NCBI GenBank assembly: GCA_903933715.1 | Contig: CAIZLD010000063.1 | Span: forward strand, 1 to 34,079 | From: an uncultured Spartobacteria bacterium | GTDB lineage: Bacteria > Verrucomicrobiota > Verrucomicrobiia > Chthoniobacterales > Chthoniobacteraceae | Length of the DNA: 34,079 bases | Direction: 5' to 3' | Shown: in pieces, positions 33,973-34,079 of the stretch | Layout of the letters: the number at the start of each line of letters is the position of its first letter | Position numbering within the stretch: position 1 is the first letter of the stretch | Notes under the pieces: generated by a model | The model's input: only the letters and a program-made list of their open reading frames with translations | Database searches by the model: none | What the model was told of the DNA's origin: nothing | Translations under genes and position numbers: made by a program

Positions 33973-34079
33973 TGAGAGTTCTGCGATAACAGGCAGAACC
34001 AATGAAGAAAAGACACAGCACAGAGCAGATCATTCGAATCCTCAAAGAAGTTGAGGCAAGTGGGCTGAAGGTGAGCGAC
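33940..34079 (+). mobile_element. IS3-family insertion sequence, left part, running off the window
   Basis: The proposed left end begins with TG at 33940 (TGGTCGGGCCCCGAAAAACT), a G/C-rich terminal stretch followed by AAAAACTGGACAGG, similar to terminal repeats I know from IS3-family elements. An orfA-type transposase start follows at 34002. The right end and target duplication lie outside the window, so the exact boundary is inferred. Confidence 0.65.
34002..34079 (+). CDS. IS3-family transposase OrfA, 5' fragment
   Basis: Twenty-six codons are visible before the window ends, beginning MKKRHSTEQIIRILKEVE. This closely follows the usual N-terminus of IS3-family OrfA (MKKRFSEEQIIxILKEAE), a helix-turn-helix protein that binds the IS ends and is joined to OrfB by a programmed -1 frameshift. 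The gene is cut by the window edge, not necessarily broken. Confidence 0.85.
   Translation, partial: MKKRHSTEQIIRILKEVEASGLKVSD

Noticed and set aside
1-34079. CRISPR array, toxin-antitoxin pair or defence system
   Set aside because: No regularly spaced short direct repeats, cas genes or recognisable toxin-antitoxin pair were seen. The only regular repeats are the protein-coding modules and intergenic hairpins described above.

Overview
The window looks like a chromosomal segment of a Gram-negative bacterium, probably of the Verrucomicrobiota/PVC group. Gram-negative is supported by a lipid A-type acyltransferase, a heptosyltransferase and a Wza-like outer-membrane export lipoprotein. The phylum is an inference from the mix of an acyltransferase-heptosyltransferase fusion, large secreted Ig/cadherin-like proteins, GH106/GH29 glycosidases with a GPH symporter, and abundant palindromic intergenic repeats. 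No 16S gene is present to confirm it.

Left part (1-4762): an imperfect palindromic repeat, then cydA-cydB (cytochrome bd oxidase, minus strand), a second palindromic element of about 270 bp, a phospholipase D/cardiolipin-synthase-type protein and infA (IF-1).

Centre (4836-22447, all plus strand): a surface-glycan locus. It opens with an LpxL-like acyltransferase fused to a WaaF-like heptosyltransferase and a family 2 glycosyltransferase. Next is an unusual acyl-activation module: a stand-alone adenylation enzyme, a GNAT protein, an acyl carrier protein (ACP), a ketoacyl synthase III, a second ACP and two tandem paralogous GNATs. A 1220-residue secreted deacetylase-like protein with duplicated modules follows. 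The block then continues with a sugar 3,4-ketoisomerase homologue, a DegT aminotransferase, a hexapeptide acyltransferase, a Wzx-type flippase, a putative glycosyltransferase and a Wza-like lipoprotein. Many of these genes overlap at ATGA junctions. The simplest reading is synthesis of a nucleotide-linked 3-amino-dideoxyhexose, N-acylation with a group built on a dedicated ACP, assembly into a glycan, and export. No wzy polymerase, wzc kinase or rmlAB genes lie in the window. A strong bidirectional terminator closes the locus at about 22.5 kb.

Right-centre (22533-31786): a minus-strand secreted fibronectin/Ig-repeat protein, then a minus-strand glycan-utilisation operon (GH106-like alpha-L-rhamnosidase, GPH sugar symporter, GH29-like alpha-L-fucosidase) with a divergent AraC-family regulator.

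Right end (31963-34079): tRNA-Arg(UCU), then accessory DNA with a small phage-style ORF, a G/C homopolymer tract, an unidentified minus-strand gene preceded by a terminator-like structured leader, and a lipoprotein gene whose 3' end appears to be cut by an IS3-family element running off the window.
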